Shown here in pieces: positions 33,620-41,982 of a stretch of DNA of 64,000 nt. Position 1 is the stretch's first letter. Every line of letters starts with the position of its first letter. Both the position numbers and the translations under genes were made by a program. Source of the DNA: [Clostridium] leptum DSM 753 (lineage in GTDB: Bacteria; Bacillota; Clostridia; Oscillospirales; Acutalibacteraceae); NCBI GenBank assembly GCA_000154345.1, contig DS480347.1, forward strand, positions 388,650 to 452,649, in the 5' to 3' direction. The notes below the pieces were generated by a model that searched no databases, was not told the DNA's origin, and saw only the letters and a list, made by a program, of their open reading frames with translations.

Positions 33620-35248
33620 ATGGCAAAACAAATTGCTTATGGCGAGGATGCAAGAAAAGCTCTTTTAAACGGCATCAACCAACTGGCTGATACCGTGAAG
33701 ATTACCTTAGGACCCAAGGGAAGAAACGTGGTGCTGGACAAAAAGTTCGGCGCTCCCCTTATCACCAACGACGGCGTAACCATCGCCAAGGAAATTGAAC
33801 TGGATGACGCTTTTGAGAACATGGGCGCTCAGCTGGTCAAGGAGGTCGCTACCAAGACCAACGACGTGGCCGGCGACGGTACCACTACCGCTACTTTGCT
33901 TGCCCAGGCCCTGATCCGGGAAGGCATGAAGAACGTAACCGCCGGAGCGAATCCGATGGTTTTGAAAAATGGCATCCAGAAGGCTGTCGATACCGCTGTA
34001 GAGGCGATCGGCAAGAATTCCAAGAAGGTTGACGGCACTCATGATATCGCCAGAGTTGCCTCCGTGTCCGCCGGCAACGAGTTCATCGGCAATCTGATTG
34101 CCGAGGCGATGGAAAAGGTCGGCTCTGACGGCGTGATCACCGTGGAAGAGTCTAAGACCGCCGAAACCTATTCCGAGGTCGTGGAAGGCATGATGTTCGA
34201 CCGCGGCTACATCACTCCCTATATGTGCACCGATACCGACAAGATGGAGGCTGTTTTGGATGACGCCTACATTTTGATCACGGATAAAAAGATTTCCAAT
34301 ATTCAGGAAATCCTGCCCTTGCTGGAGCAGATTGTGCAGTCCGGCAAGAAGCTTCTGATTGTTGCCGAGGACGTAGAGGGCGAGGCCTTGTCTACCCTGA
34401 TCGTCAATAAGCTCCGCGGCACCTTCACGGTAGTAGCCGTCAAGGCTCCTGGCTTCGGCGACAGAAGAAAGGAAATGCTCCAAGATATCGCTATTCTCAC
34501 CGGCGGCCAGGTAATCTCTGAAGAGGTCGGCCTGGAGCTGAAGGAAGCCACTATGGCTCAGCTGGGCCACGCCCGTCAGGTTAAGGTCGACAAGGAGAAC
34601 ACCATTATTGTCGGCGGTGACGGAGACAGCGACGCGATTAAGGGCAGAGTTGGACAAATCCGTTCTCAGATTGAGAACACCACCTCTGATTTTGACCGTG
34701 AGAAGCTTCAGGAAAGACTGGCTAAGCTGGCCGGCGGCGTAGCCGTCATCAAGGTCGGCGCCGCTACTGAAGTGGAAATGAAGGAAAAGAAGCTGAGAAT
34801 TGAAGACGCTCTGGCCGCTACTAAGGCCGCTGTGGAAGAGGGCATCGTAGCCGGCGGCGGAACTGCTCTGCTGAACGCCATTCCCGCAGTCGAGAAGCTG
34901 GTCGAGGAGTCTCAGGGCGATGAGAAGACAGGCGCCGCTATCGTGCTGAAGTCTCTGGAAGAGCCGGTTCGCCAGATCGCCGCAAACGCCGGCGTGGAAG
35001 GCTCTGTTATCGTTGCCAATATTATGAACGCCAATAAGGTAGGCTATGGCTATAACGCCTTGACCGAGTCCTATGGCGACATGATCGAGCAAGGCATCGT
35101 AGACCCCACTAAGGTGACCCGTTCCGCTTTGCAGAACGCCGCTTCTGTGGCCGCGATGGTTCTGACCACTGAATCTCTGGTGGCCGACAAGAAAGAACCC
35201 GCTGCTCCCGCTATGCCTGCTGACCCAGGTATGGGCGGCATGTATTAA
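33620..35248 (+). CDS. groEL: Chaperonin GroEL
   Basis: A 542-residue Hsp60 chaperonin, full length. It has TLGPKGRNVVLDKKFGAP near 28-45 and the ATPase motif DVAGDGTTTATLLAQA near 84-99. The family signature AAVEEGIVAGGGTALL lies near 402-417, and the tail ends GMGGMY. ATG 33620 is preceded by GGAGGT, 46 bases after groES. Codon use is stronger (more C-ending codons) than in neighbours, as expected for a highly expressed gene. Confidence 0.98.
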   Translation: MAKQIAYGEDARKALLNGINQLADTVKITLGPKGRNVVLDKKFGAPLITNDGVTIAKEIELDDAFENMGAQLVKEVATKTNDVAGDGTTTATLLAQALIREGMKNVTAGANPMVLKNGIQKAVDTAVEAIGKNSKKVDGTHDIARVASVSAGNEFIGNLIAEAMEKVGSDGVITVEESKTAETYSEVVEGMMFDRGYITPYMCTDTDKMEAVLDDAYILITDKKISNIQEILPLLEQIVQSGKKLLIVAEDVEGEALSTLIVNKLRGTFTVVAVKAPGFGDRRKEMLQDIAILTGGQVISEEVGLELKEATMAQLGHARQVKVDKENTIIVGGDGDSDAIKGRVGQIRSQIENTTSDFDREKLQERLAKLAGGVAVIKVGAATEVEMKEKKLRIEDALAATKAAVEEGIVAGGGTALLNAIPAVEKLVEESQGDEKTGAAIVLKSLEEPVRQIAANAGVEGSVIVANIMNANKVGYGYNALTESYGDMIEQGIVDPTKVTRSALQNAASVAAMVLTTESLVADKKEPAAPAMPADPGMGGMY

Positions 35249-35261
35249 TCTGATTTTTCCA

Positions 35262-35301
35262 GGAACCCGGAACAGAAATTTCTGTTCCGGGTTCTTTTTT
35301 T
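35262..35301 (+). terminator. Terminator of groESL
   Basis: GAACCCGGAACAG/CTGTTCCGGGTTC stem followed by seven T residues, 13 bases after the groEL stop. Confidence 0.93.
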
Positions 35302-35479
35302 GGTTATTCTAAGAATATAAGCGCATACAGTTAATATGGACGGAATCAGGGAATGTACCCTGGCCGATGAAAAACCGCGCCTGCGTCCGCTGGGATTCGC
35401 CTGGGTTTGCCTGGGATAGCCCTGGGGAGTAGCTTTGAAAATTCGTTAAAAATTGAACAAAATCCTGCTTTTTGAGGAT
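35302..35479. other. Intergenic stretch without recognised gene
   Basis: Lies between the groESL terminator and the nfeD-like promoter. No ORF or RNA gene is supported. Confidence 0.45.
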
Positions 35480-35508
35480 TTGTAATTTAAATTTAATTCT
35501 GGTATGAT
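35480..35508 (+). promoter_or_regulatory. Sigma-A promoter of the NfeD/band-7 operon
   Basis: TTGTAA at 35480-35485, 17-base spacer, TATGAT at 35503-35508. Confidence 0.6.
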
Positions 35509-35559
35509 AAGATCAATGCAAAGCTTAGCAGAAACAAACATTGGGAAAGGAGGATTTTC

Positions 35560-36003
35560 ATGGATGTGATGCAGTATATCTGGATTGCCGCCATCGTGCT
35601 GCTGGCAATTTTGGAAGGAGCGACGGCCCAGTTGGTGTGTATATGGTTCGTGATCGGCGGCATCGCGGCGTTGGTCACCAGTATTTTTACCGATGTGATT
35701 TGGATTCAGCTGACCGTGTTTGTGGCGGTTTCTATCTTGTCCCTTCTGATCACCAGGCCGCTGGTAAAAAAAGCGATGTCCTTTCAAAAGGAGGATACCA
35801 ACGCGGGCAGAATCGTAGGACAAAAGGGCATTGTAACAGAGGCCGTTGAAAATGATCAGGGGAAAGGCCAGGTCAATGTCTCCGGCAGCATCTGGACTGC
35901 CCGTTCCATGGACCAGACTGTGATTCCCAAGGGTGCTTCAGTGCTGGTGGATGCGATTGAGGGCGTAAAATTGATTGTTCATCCCATTGAAGAGAAAGAA
36001 TAA
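35560..36003 (+). CDS. NfeD family membrane protein
   Basis: A 147-residue short-form NfeD protein (the NfeD1b type without the ClpP-like protease). Two or three membrane helices occupy ~1-70. A C-terminal OB-fold follows (~80-145) with GQKGIVTEAV and VLVDAIEGVKLIVHP. It is encoded 24 bases before the stomatin-like gene. NfeD and stomatin genes are paired widely in bacteria and are thought to organise membrane microdomains or quality control. The ribosome binding site is AAAGGAGGA. Confidence 0.9.
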   Translation: MDVMQYIWIAAIVLLAILEGATAQLVCIWFVIGGIAALVTSIFTDVIWIQLTVFVAVSILSLLITRPLVKKAMSFQKEDTNAGRIVGQKGIVTEAVENDQGKGQVNVSGSIWTARSMDQTVIPKGASVLVDAIEGVKLIVHPIEEKE

Positions 36004-36027
36004 CGGAGCAACAAAGGAGGAAAAATT

Positions 36028-36942
36028 ATGCCAATTGAGATTATTGTAATACTGGTTCTTTTAATTATCCTGCTGCTGATTATTATCTGCAATATCAAAA
36101 TCGTGCCCCAAGCTCAGGCTTATGTTATGGAGCGCTTAGGCGCTTACCACTCCACCTGGGGAACCGGACTCCACGTAAAGATTCCTTTCGTGGACCGGAT
36201 CAGCCGTAAGGTATCCCTGAAGGAGCAGGTAGTGGATTTTCCGCCCCAGCCGGTAATCACCAAGGATAACGTAACGATGCAGATCGACACTGTAGTGTAT
36301 TTCCAGATTACAGACCCGAAAATGTATACCTACGGCGTGGAACGCCCGATCTCCGCGATTGAAAATCTGACCGCTACCACTTTGAGAAATATCATCGGCG
36401 ATCTGGAGCTGGACCATACCCTGACTTCCCGCGATGTGATTAATACCAAAATTCGTGTGATTTTGGACGAAGCAACCGACGCCTGGGGGATCAAGGTTAA
36501 CCGTGTGGAACTGAAAAATATCCTGCCGCCTCCAGAGATTCAGGATGCCATGGAAAAGCAAATGAAAGCGGAGCGTGAGCGCCGCGCCAAGATTCTGGAT
36601 GCCGAGGGCGCCAAGAGAAGCGAGATTCTGGTGGCCGAGGGCCATAAGGAAGCGGCGATTCTGCGCGCCGACGCTATGAAGGAAACCAAAATCCGAGAGG
36701 CCCAGGGTGAGGCGGAGGCGATCCGCTCCGTACAGCAGGCCTATGCTGACAGCTTGAAGCTTCTGAATGAAGCTAAGCCTACCGACCGGGTAATCGCCCT
36801 GAAGAGCCTGGAGGCTTTCCAAAAGGCTGCCGACGGCAAGGCAACCAAGATCATTATTCCCTCCGAGATTCAATCTATGGCGGGCTTAGCCGCCTCAGTG
36901 AAAGAGCTTTTCGTGGACGGAAATATTTCAGACCAGCAGTAG
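36028..36942 (+). CDS. SPFH/band 7 (stomatin-like, QmcA-type) protein
   Basis: A 304-residue membrane-associated scaffold protein. One N-terminal helix (~3-24) is followed by the band-7 domain (~25-185), starting VPQAQAYVMERLGAYHSTWGTGLH. An Ala/Glu-rich coiled coil (~170-240) has ERRAKILDAEGAKRSE and ILRADAMKETKIREAQGEAEAI. These proteins form oligomeric rings at the membrane and may modulate FtsH-type proteolysis. It is the second gene of the NfeD pair. The ribosome binding site is AAAGGAGGA. Confidence 0.93.
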   Translation: MPIEIIVILVLLIILLLIIICNIKIVPQAQAYVMERLGAYHSTWGTGLHVKIPFVDRISRKVSLKEQVVDFPPQPVITKDNVTMQIDTVVYFQITDPKMYTYGVERPISAIENLTATTLRNIIGDLELDHTLTSRDVINTKIRVILDEATDAWGIKVNRVELKNILPPPEIQDAMEKQMKAERERRAKILDAEGAKRSEILVAEGHKEAAILRADAMKETKIREAQGEAEAIRSVQQAYADSLKLLNEAKPTDRVIALKSLEAFQKAADGKATKIIIPSEIQSMAGLAASVKELFVDGNISDQQ

Positions 36943-37019
36943 CACTATGATTTGGGAATAGAATCCAGAGGCTGTCAGAAATCATGAGCGTAAGTTACAA
37001 GCTCGAATTTGATAGCGCC

Positions 37020-37057
37020 GCCGGAGCCTGTTGAATACAGGCTCCGGCTTTCTTTTT
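37020..37057 (+). terminator. Terminator of the NfeD/band-7 operon
   Basis: GCCGGAGCCTG/CAGGCTCCGGC stem followed by TTTCTTTTT, about 80 bases after the band-7 stop. Confidence 0.85.
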
Positions 37058-37142
37058 ATCATTCATCTGTTTTCCTTGAAAGAAAAAAGGAAAACTCGGC
37101 AAAATCTCCAGAAACCCAATAAAAATGCGGCAAAAATATTAC

Positions 37143-37171
37143 TTGAAAAATTTCAGGAATTGCAATAGAAT
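37143..37171 (+). promoter_or_regulatory. Promoter of the purine operon
   Basis: TTGAAA at 37143-37148, 17-base spacer, TAGAAT at 37166-37171. Predicted start is near 37178, about 30 bases before a leader ORF. Confidence 0.65.
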
Positions 37172-37207
37172 AAAATGTATAGAGTAGAATTTGGGGAGGA
37201 CTGTGCG

Positions 37208-37279
37208 ATGGGGTTCATGATGATGTTTTTGGTTGAGATTCATGGCGAAATCGCGAGAAGACCCGGATTAGAAGGCTAA
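37208..37279 (+). CDS. Leader peptide ORF upstream of purE (23 residues)
   Basis: A short ORF starting ATG 37208 with a strong GGGGAGGA ribosome binding site 7 bases upstream and ending TAA at 37277-37279. The product starts MGFMMMFLVEIHGEIA and has three consecutive methionines. The stop overlaps a new ATG (TAATG) in frame with purE. A terminator-like hairpin begins 4 bases later. This layout suggests translation-dependent attenuation, but no homologue is recognised. Confidence 0.5.
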   Translation: MGFMMMFLVEIHGEIARRPGLEG

Positions 37280-37282
37280 TGG

Positions 37283-37320
37283 GCAGGCTGCGGCTTTTTT
37301 GTGCTGCAGCCTGTATTTTT
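37283..37320 (+). terminator. Terminator-like hairpin (candidate attenuator) before purE
   Basis: CAGGCTGCGGC (37284-37294) pairs with GCTGCAGCCTG (37303-37313) with one G-U pair, followed by TATTTTT. It sits between the leader ORF and the purE start inside the operon transcript, so it can only regulate read-through. Confidence 0.68.
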
Positions 37321-37347
37321 GTGAATGAAGCAAAGGAGAGAAAGAAA

Positions 37348-37854
37348 ATGGCGGATTGTAAAAAAGTAGCGGTTATCATGGGGAGTGACAGCGATTTTCC
37401 AACTGTGTCCGGCGCGGTAAAGACCTTGAAGTCTTATGGAGTACCGGTGGAAGTGCATGTCATGTCTGCCCATAGAACGCCGGAGGAGGCCGCCCGGTTT
37501 TCCTCTCAGGCCAAAGCGGAAGGCTTTGGGGTTATTATTGCGGCGGCGGGGAAAGCGGCCCATCTTGCCGGAGTGCTGGCGGCCCATACTACTTTGCCCG
37601 TGATTGGAATTCCGATCAAATCTTCTACCTTAGATGGATTGGACGCCTTGCTGGCCACAGTTCAAATGCCGAAGGGCATCCCGGTGGCTACAGTGGCCAT
37701 CGACGGCGCGGACAATGCGGCGCTGCTGGCGGTCCAAATTTTAGCCCTATCCTGCGAGGAGCTTTCTGAAAAGCTGGAAACGATGAAGGAACAGATGGCC
37801 CAGGGTGTGGCCGCGAAGGATCAGGCTATTCAGGAGAAGGTCAAAGAGCTGTAA
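37348..37854 (+). CDS. purE: N5-carboxyaminoimidazole ribonucleotide mutase (PurE class I)
   Basis: A 168-residue enzyme converting N5-CAIR to CAIR in purine synthesis. The CO2-transfer motif is VIMGSDSDFP near residues 10-19, then MSAHRTPEE near 44-52 and AAAGKAAHLAG near 72-82. The ATG 37348 has AAAGGAGA upstream. The reading frame continues 23 codons further to ATG 37279, which overlaps the leader stop, so a longer product is possible. First enzyme gene of the operon; purK is not nearby. Confidence 0.95.
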   Translation: MADCKKVAVIMGSDSDFPTVSGAVKTLKSYGVPVEVHVMSAHRTPEEAARFSSQAKAEGFGVIIAAAGKAAHLAGVLAAHTTLPVIGIPIKSSTLDGLDALLATVQMPKGIPVATVAIDGADNAALLAVQILALSCEELSEKLETMKEQMAQGVAAKDQAIQEKVKEL

Positions 37855-37872
37855 TTTTCAGGAGGGAAAGCT

Positions 37873-39291
37873 ATGTTGGGAAAGCCTCATGAAGAATGCG
37901 GGCTGTTTGGTATTTACAATCAGGATGACCTGGATGTGGCGGAAAAGACCTATTTGGCCCTTTACGCCCTTCAGCATAGAGGGCAGGCAAGCGCCGGAAT
38001 CGCTGTGAATCAGAATGGAAAGATCAGCTTTCACAAGGATGTCGGCATGGTTCCGGAGGTATTTCATGAAAGCGATCTGGAGGAGCTGGGCCAGGGACAA
38101 ATGGCGGTAGGCCATGTCAGAGACGCCTCCAATGATAAGAGGGATCGGGTCAGTGCCCAGCCTCTGTCTATGCGGTATGTGAAAGGCCCGCTGGTGATTG
38201 CCCACAACGGCGCTCTCAGTAATTTTTCCAAGGTTCGTGAGGAGCTGGAGGAAGGCGGCGCGATTTTTCAGACGACTACCGACGCGGAAATGATCGCCTA
38301 TACCATTGCCCGTCAGCGCTTGAATACCGGTACCATCGAACAGGCTGTGGAGCTTGCCATGGACAAGCTGGAGGGCGCCTATTCCTTGATTATAATGACC
38401 CCCGGAAAGCTGGTGGGAGCCAGAGATCCCCAGGGCTTTCGGCCCTTGGCGCTGGGAAAGTGCGGCAACAGCTATATGCTGGCCTCGGAAAGCTGCGCCT
38501 TTGACAGCATCGGCGGGGAATTTATCCGGGATGTAGAGCCCGGAGAGATTATCGTCATCAATAAAGAAGGGCTAAAAAGCGTTAAGGCGAAATGCGGGAG
38601 GAAAAGCTCTCTCTGCATATTTGAATATGTTTATTTTTCCCGCCCCGATTCCATTGTGGATGGAGTCAGCGTGAATATCGCCCGCCAGGAAGCGGGAAAA
38701 ATTCTGGCCAGAGAGCATCCGGTGGAAGCGGATATGGTCTGCGGCGTGCCGGATTCTGGCTTGGATGCCGCCTTGGGCTTCTCCCAGGTTTCCGGGATCC
38801 CCTTTGGTTACGGCCTGCTAAAGAATAAATATACGGGCCGGGCCTTTGTCTACGGAAAAAGGGAGCTGGTGGAAAATTCCGTCCGGGTGAAAATGACCGC
38901 GCTGAAGGAATCAGTGCGGGGCAAAAGGCTGGTTCTCATCGACGATTCCATCGTCAGCGGCGGCACCAGCGCCTATATCGTCAAGATCCTGCGGGAAGCC
39001 GGAGCCAGGGAAGTGCATATGCGGGTCTCTTCTCCGCCTTTCCTATATCCTTGCTATTTCGGTACGGATATCAGTTCCAAGAATAACTTGATTGCCCGGG
39101 AAATGGATTTGGAGCAGATCCGCCGCCATTTAGATGTGGATTCCTTAGGCTATCTCAGCATCGAGGGCGTGCGCTCTATCGCCGGAAACAGCCGCTTGGG
39201 AATTTGCGACGCCTGCTTCAGCGGTAACTATCCGATTCCGGTTTCCGAGGAGCACAGAGAAGATAAATTCAGCAAAAAGCTGGAAAAATAA
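37873..39291 (+). CDS. purF: Amidophosphoribosyltransferase
   Basis: A 472-residue first enzyme of purine synthesis, making phosphoribosylamine from PRPP and glutamine. The propeptide is MLGKPHEE; the mature N-terminal nucleophile is Cys9 in ECGLFGIY. An Ntn glutaminase domain runs to about 235. The PRPP-binding motif VLIDDSIVSGGTSAYIV lies near 354-370. The late cysteines (CYFGTD, GICDACFSGNYP) suggest the [4Fe-4S]-bearing Bacillus type. It lies 18 bases after purE with CAGGAGGG. Confidence 0.97.
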   Translation: MLGKPHEECGLFGIYNQDDLDVAEKTYLALYALQHRGQASAGIAVNQNGKISFHKDVGMVPEVFHESDLEELGQGQMAVGHVRDASNDKRDRVSAQPLSMRYVKGPLVIAHNGALSNFSKVREELEEGGAIFQTTTDAEMIAYTIARQRLNTGTIEQAVELAMDKLEGAYSLIIMTPGKLVGARDPQGFRPLALGKCGNSYMLASESCAFDSIGGEFIRDVEPGEIIVINKEGLKSVKAKCGRKSSLCIFEYVYFSRPDSIVDGVSVNIARQEAGKILAREHPVEADMVCGVPDSGLDAALGFSQVSGIPFGYGLLKNKYTGRAFVYGKRELVENSVRVKMTALKESVRGKRLVLIDDSIVSGGTSAYIVKILREAGAREVHMRVSSPPFLYPCYFGTDISSKNNLIAREMDLEQIRRHLDVDSLGYLSIEGVRSIAGNSRLGICDACFSGNYPIPVSEEHREDKFSKKLEK

Positions 39292-39319
39292 TATGACAGA
39301 ATAACGGAGGGACTCTCAT

Positions 39320-40354
39320 ATGAAGAGCTTCAGCGACAGCTATAAGGCCGCGGGTGTAGACGTAACCGCGGGCTATCGAGCGGTGGATTTAATGAAAAAA
39401 CATGTGGCCAGAACGAAAACTGACGGTGCGATTTCCAGTATCGGCGGCTTCGGCGGCCTGTTCCAGCCTAATCTTACCGGCATGGAGCAGCCTATTTTGG
39501 TTTCCGGCACCGACGGCGTGGGGACAAAGCTGAAAATTGCCTTTTTGCTGGATAAGCATGATACCATCGGTATCGACTGCGTGGCCATGTGCGTCAACGA
39601 CGTAATCTGCGTCGGGGCTAAGCCGCTGTTTTTCCTGGACTATATCGCCGTGGGAAAAAACTATCCGGAAAAAGTAGCCGAGATCGTCTCCGGCATTGCG
39701 GAGGGCTGCGTCCAGTCCGGATGCGCCCTGATCGGCGGGGAGACTGCGGAAATGCCCGGCTTTTATCCGGTGGATGAATACGATGTGGCCGGCTTTAGCG
39801 TTGGACTTGTGGACCGGAAGAAAATGATCGACGGCACCCAAATGAAGGCGGGAGACGCGATTGTGGGGATTCGCAGCTCCGGCGTTCACTCCAACGGCTT
39901 TTCCCTGGTCCGCAAAATTTTTAATATTGACGAAAGCTCCGCCAGGCGGTATGTGCCGGAATTTGGGAAGACCTTAGGCGAGGAGCTTTTAACCCCCACT
40001 AAGATCTATGTAAAGGCTGTAGAAAGCCTGCTTTCCGCCTGCCCGGTTAAGGCGATTTCCCATATTACCGGCGGCGGCTTTTATGAGAATATTCCCCGCA
40101 TGATGACCGACGGGCTGACCGCGAAAATTGAAAAAGCGGCGGTGCCGGTGCTGCCGGTGTTTGAGGTCATGGCTAAAACCGGAAATATTCCGGAGCGGGA
40201 CATGTTCAATACCTTTAATATGGGCGTTGGCATGTGCGTGGCTGTGGATAAAAATGACGTTCACAAGGCAGTGGCGGCGATCGAGGCCGCCGGAGAGAAA
40301 GCCGTGGTATTGGGCGAGATCGTTTCCGGAGATGAGGGTGTGATCCTATGCTGA
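39320..40354 (+). CDS. purM: Phosphoribosylformylglycinamidine cyclo-ligase (AIR synthetase)
   Basis: A 344-residue ATP-dependent enzyme closing the imidazole ring. Signatures: YKAAGVDVTAGYRAV at the N-terminus, LVSGTDGVGTKLKIA near 54-68, CALIGGETAEMPGFY near 135-149 and the ITGGGFYENIPRM block near 249-261. Its stop overlaps the purN start by 7 bases, so they are coupled. The ribosome binding site is ACGGAGGG. Confidence 0.97.
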   Translation: MKSFSDSYKAAGVDVTAGYRAVDLMKKHVARTKTDGAISSIGGFGGLFQPNLTGMEQPILVSGTDGVGTKLKIAFLLDKHDTIGIDCVAMCVNDVICVGAKPLFFLDYIAVGKNYPEKVAEIVSGIAEGCVQSGCALIGGETAEMPGFYPVDEYDVAGFSVGLVDRKKMIDGTQMKAGDAIVGIRSSGVHSNGFSLVRKIFNIDESSARRYVPEFGKTLGEELLTPTKIYVKAVESLLSACPVKAISHITGGGFYENIPRMMTDGLTAKIEKAAVPVLPVFEVMAKTGNIPERDMFNTFNMGVGMCVAVDKNDVHKAVAAIEAAGEKAVVLGEIVSGDEGVILC

Positions 40355-40974
40355 ATATCGCTGTTTTGGTCAGCGGCGGAGGCACGAACCTGCAGGCTAT
40401 GCTGGATGCCAAGGCCAGGGGGGAAATCCCTAACGGCCGCTTTGCCTGCGTGGTCGCCAGCAATCCAAAGGCCTACGCCTTGGAGCGGGCAAAAAATGCC
40501 GGGGTGGAGACGGAGGTGCTGGTGCGGAAGGAGTTTTCCACCCAGGACGCTTATGACGACGCCTTGCTGGGTCTTCTGGAAAGGCACAATATAGATCTGG
40601 TGGTGCTGGCCGGCTTTATGACCATCTTAAGCGAACGGGTGGCCAAGGCCTACGCTTACCGAATGATCAACGTCCATCCGGCATTAATCCCTTCCTTCTG
40701 CGGACAAGGCTATTATGGCCTGCGGGTCCATGAAGCGGCGCTGGAATACGGCGTTAAGGTTACTGGGGCAACGGTTCATTTCGTCAACGAGGTGGCCGAC
40801 GGAGGTGCGATCATTTTGCAGAAAGCCGTGGAGGTGCAAAACGGCGACACGCCTGAGATCCTGCAAAAGCGGGTGATGGAGCAGGCGGAATGGGAAATCC
40901 TGCCCAAGGCGGTGTCTTTGTTCTGCGATGGAAAAATTAAAATTCAGGCTGGTAAGGCCGTTGTCATAGAGTAG
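40348..40974 (+). CDS. purN: Phosphoribosylglycinamide formyltransferase (folate-dependent)
   Basis: A 208-residue GAR transformylase using 10-formyl-THF. The N-terminal VLVSGGGTNLQAML binds the phosphate. The active-site Asn-His-Asp are in INVHPALIPSF (Asn110, His112 region) and the downstream HFVNEVADGG. It overlaps purM by 7 bases (ATGCTGA). About 280 bases separate it from the next pur gene. Confidence 0.95.
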   Translation: MLNIAVLVSGGGTNLQAMLDAKARGEIPNGRFACVVASNPKAYALERAKNAGVETEVLVRKEFSTQDAYDDALLGLLERHNIDLVVLAGFMTILSERVAKAYAYRMINVHPALIPSFCGQGYYGLRVHEAALEYGVKVTGATVHFVNEVADGGAIILQKAVEVQNGDTPEILQKRVMEQAEWEILPKAVSLFCDGKIKIQAGKAVVIE

Positions 40975-41254
40975 GTTCTGCGAAAAAACGCGGCAAGGGC
41001 CGTTTAGAATATTACAAGACGAATCGGCAAATCAAAGCAAATTGCCCCTTCATCCGTTTGATTTAGCGTTATCTGCTCCTATGAATTTTTATCAGCAGGC
41101 TTGCGGCACGAATCCTGGAAGCGGCCAGCTGTGGAGAGCGGATGGTGAGAAAGCTTTCAGAACGGCCGCTTGCCTGATAAAGGCCAGCATAACAGCAGGG
41201 CCTAAGCGGCTCTTGATTTTGCCGGTGTGATTGAGAAGAGGGGAGAATGTGACT
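40975..41254. other. Gap within the purine operon
   Basis: About 280 bases with no supported ORF. Long-range AAGCGGCC/GGCCGCTT arms (about 41118 and 41165) could pair, but no terminator or promoter is convincing. Confidence 0.4.
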
Positions 41255-41968
41255 ATGAATCCAGTAAAACTCAGCGGGGAGCTTAGCTCCAATACCTATC
41301 CAGGCAGAGGCATCGTGCTTGGAAAAAGCCAGGACGGCAGGCACGCCGCCATCGCTTATTTTATTATGGGCAGAAGTGAAAACAGCCGAAACCGGATTTT
41401 TTCGGAAAACGACAGAGGCGGTATCAAAACCGAGGCCTTTGACCCGGCTAAGCTGGTAGATCCGTCATTGATTATTTATAATCCGGTGCTGGTTCTGGGA
41501 GACGCAACCATTGTCACCAACGGCGACCAGACCGACACGGTTTACGATTTCATGAAAGAGGGAAAGACCTTTGAGGAGGCTCTGCGCACCCGCACCTTTG
41601 AGCCGGACGCCCCCAATTATACGCCAAGGATCAGCGGCGTGGTGCGGTTAAAGGATGGCTTTTCCTATCAGCTTTCCATTTTGAAAAGCGCCAACGGCAA
41701 TCCGGATTCCGTGCAGCGCTTCTTCTTTGACTATGCGCAGCCGGAAAGCGGCGTCGGCCGCTTCATCCATACCTATCGCTGCGATGGAAGCCCGATCCCA
41801 TCCTTTGAGGGAGAACCGACTCCGGTGACCATCGAAGGAGATTTGGAGGCGTTCACCAGCAGCGTATGGGAAAGCCTTAACGAGGACAATAAGGTTTCCC
41901 TGTTCACTCGGTTTATTGACTTGGAAACGGGAAGCTGCGAGACTAGAATCGTGAATAAAAACCAATAA
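41255..41968 (+). CDS. IMP cyclohydrolase (PurO-like, monofunctional)
   Basis: A 237-residue protein of the IMP cyclohydrolase family (PF07826), unrelated in sequence to the PurH N-terminal domain. It closes FAICAR to IMP. Conserved family stretches include YPGRGIVLGKSQDGRHAAIAYFIMGRS near 12-38 (split here by a variable position), RNRIFSEN and DPSLIIYNP. It lies directly before the AICAR formyltransferase gene, giving the two halves of the PurH reaction as separate proteins. ATG 41255 follows GAGGGGAG; GTG 41249 in frame is an alternative. Confidence 0.88.
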   Translation: MNPVKLSGELSSNTYPGRGIVLGKSQDGRHAAIAYFIMGRSENSRNRIFSENDRGGIKTEAFDPAKLVDPSLIIYNPVLVLGDATIVTNGDQTDTVYDFMKEGKTFEEALRTRTFEPDAPNYTPRISGVVRLKDGFSYQLSILKSANGNPDSVQRFFFDYAQPESGVGRFIHTYRCDGSPIPSFEGEPTPVTIEGDLEAFTSSVWESLNEDNKVSLFTRFIDLETGSCETRIVNKNQ

Positions 41969-41982
41969 GGAGGAAAGCTTTT

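Noticed and set aside
33707..35092. Long minus-strand open frame (461 codons) antisense to groEL
   Set aside because: It is an artefact of the strong codon bias of groEL. It has no ribosome binding site, no known domain, and groEL is unmistakable.
36136..36873. Minus-strand open frame antisense to the band-7 gene
   Set aside because: Shadow frame with no initiation signal or domain.
36943..37347. Purine riboswitch or PurR box upstream of purE
   Set aside because: The conserved three-way junction core of purine riboswitches and the PurR-type palindromes were not found; the leader ORF and hairpin explain the region better.
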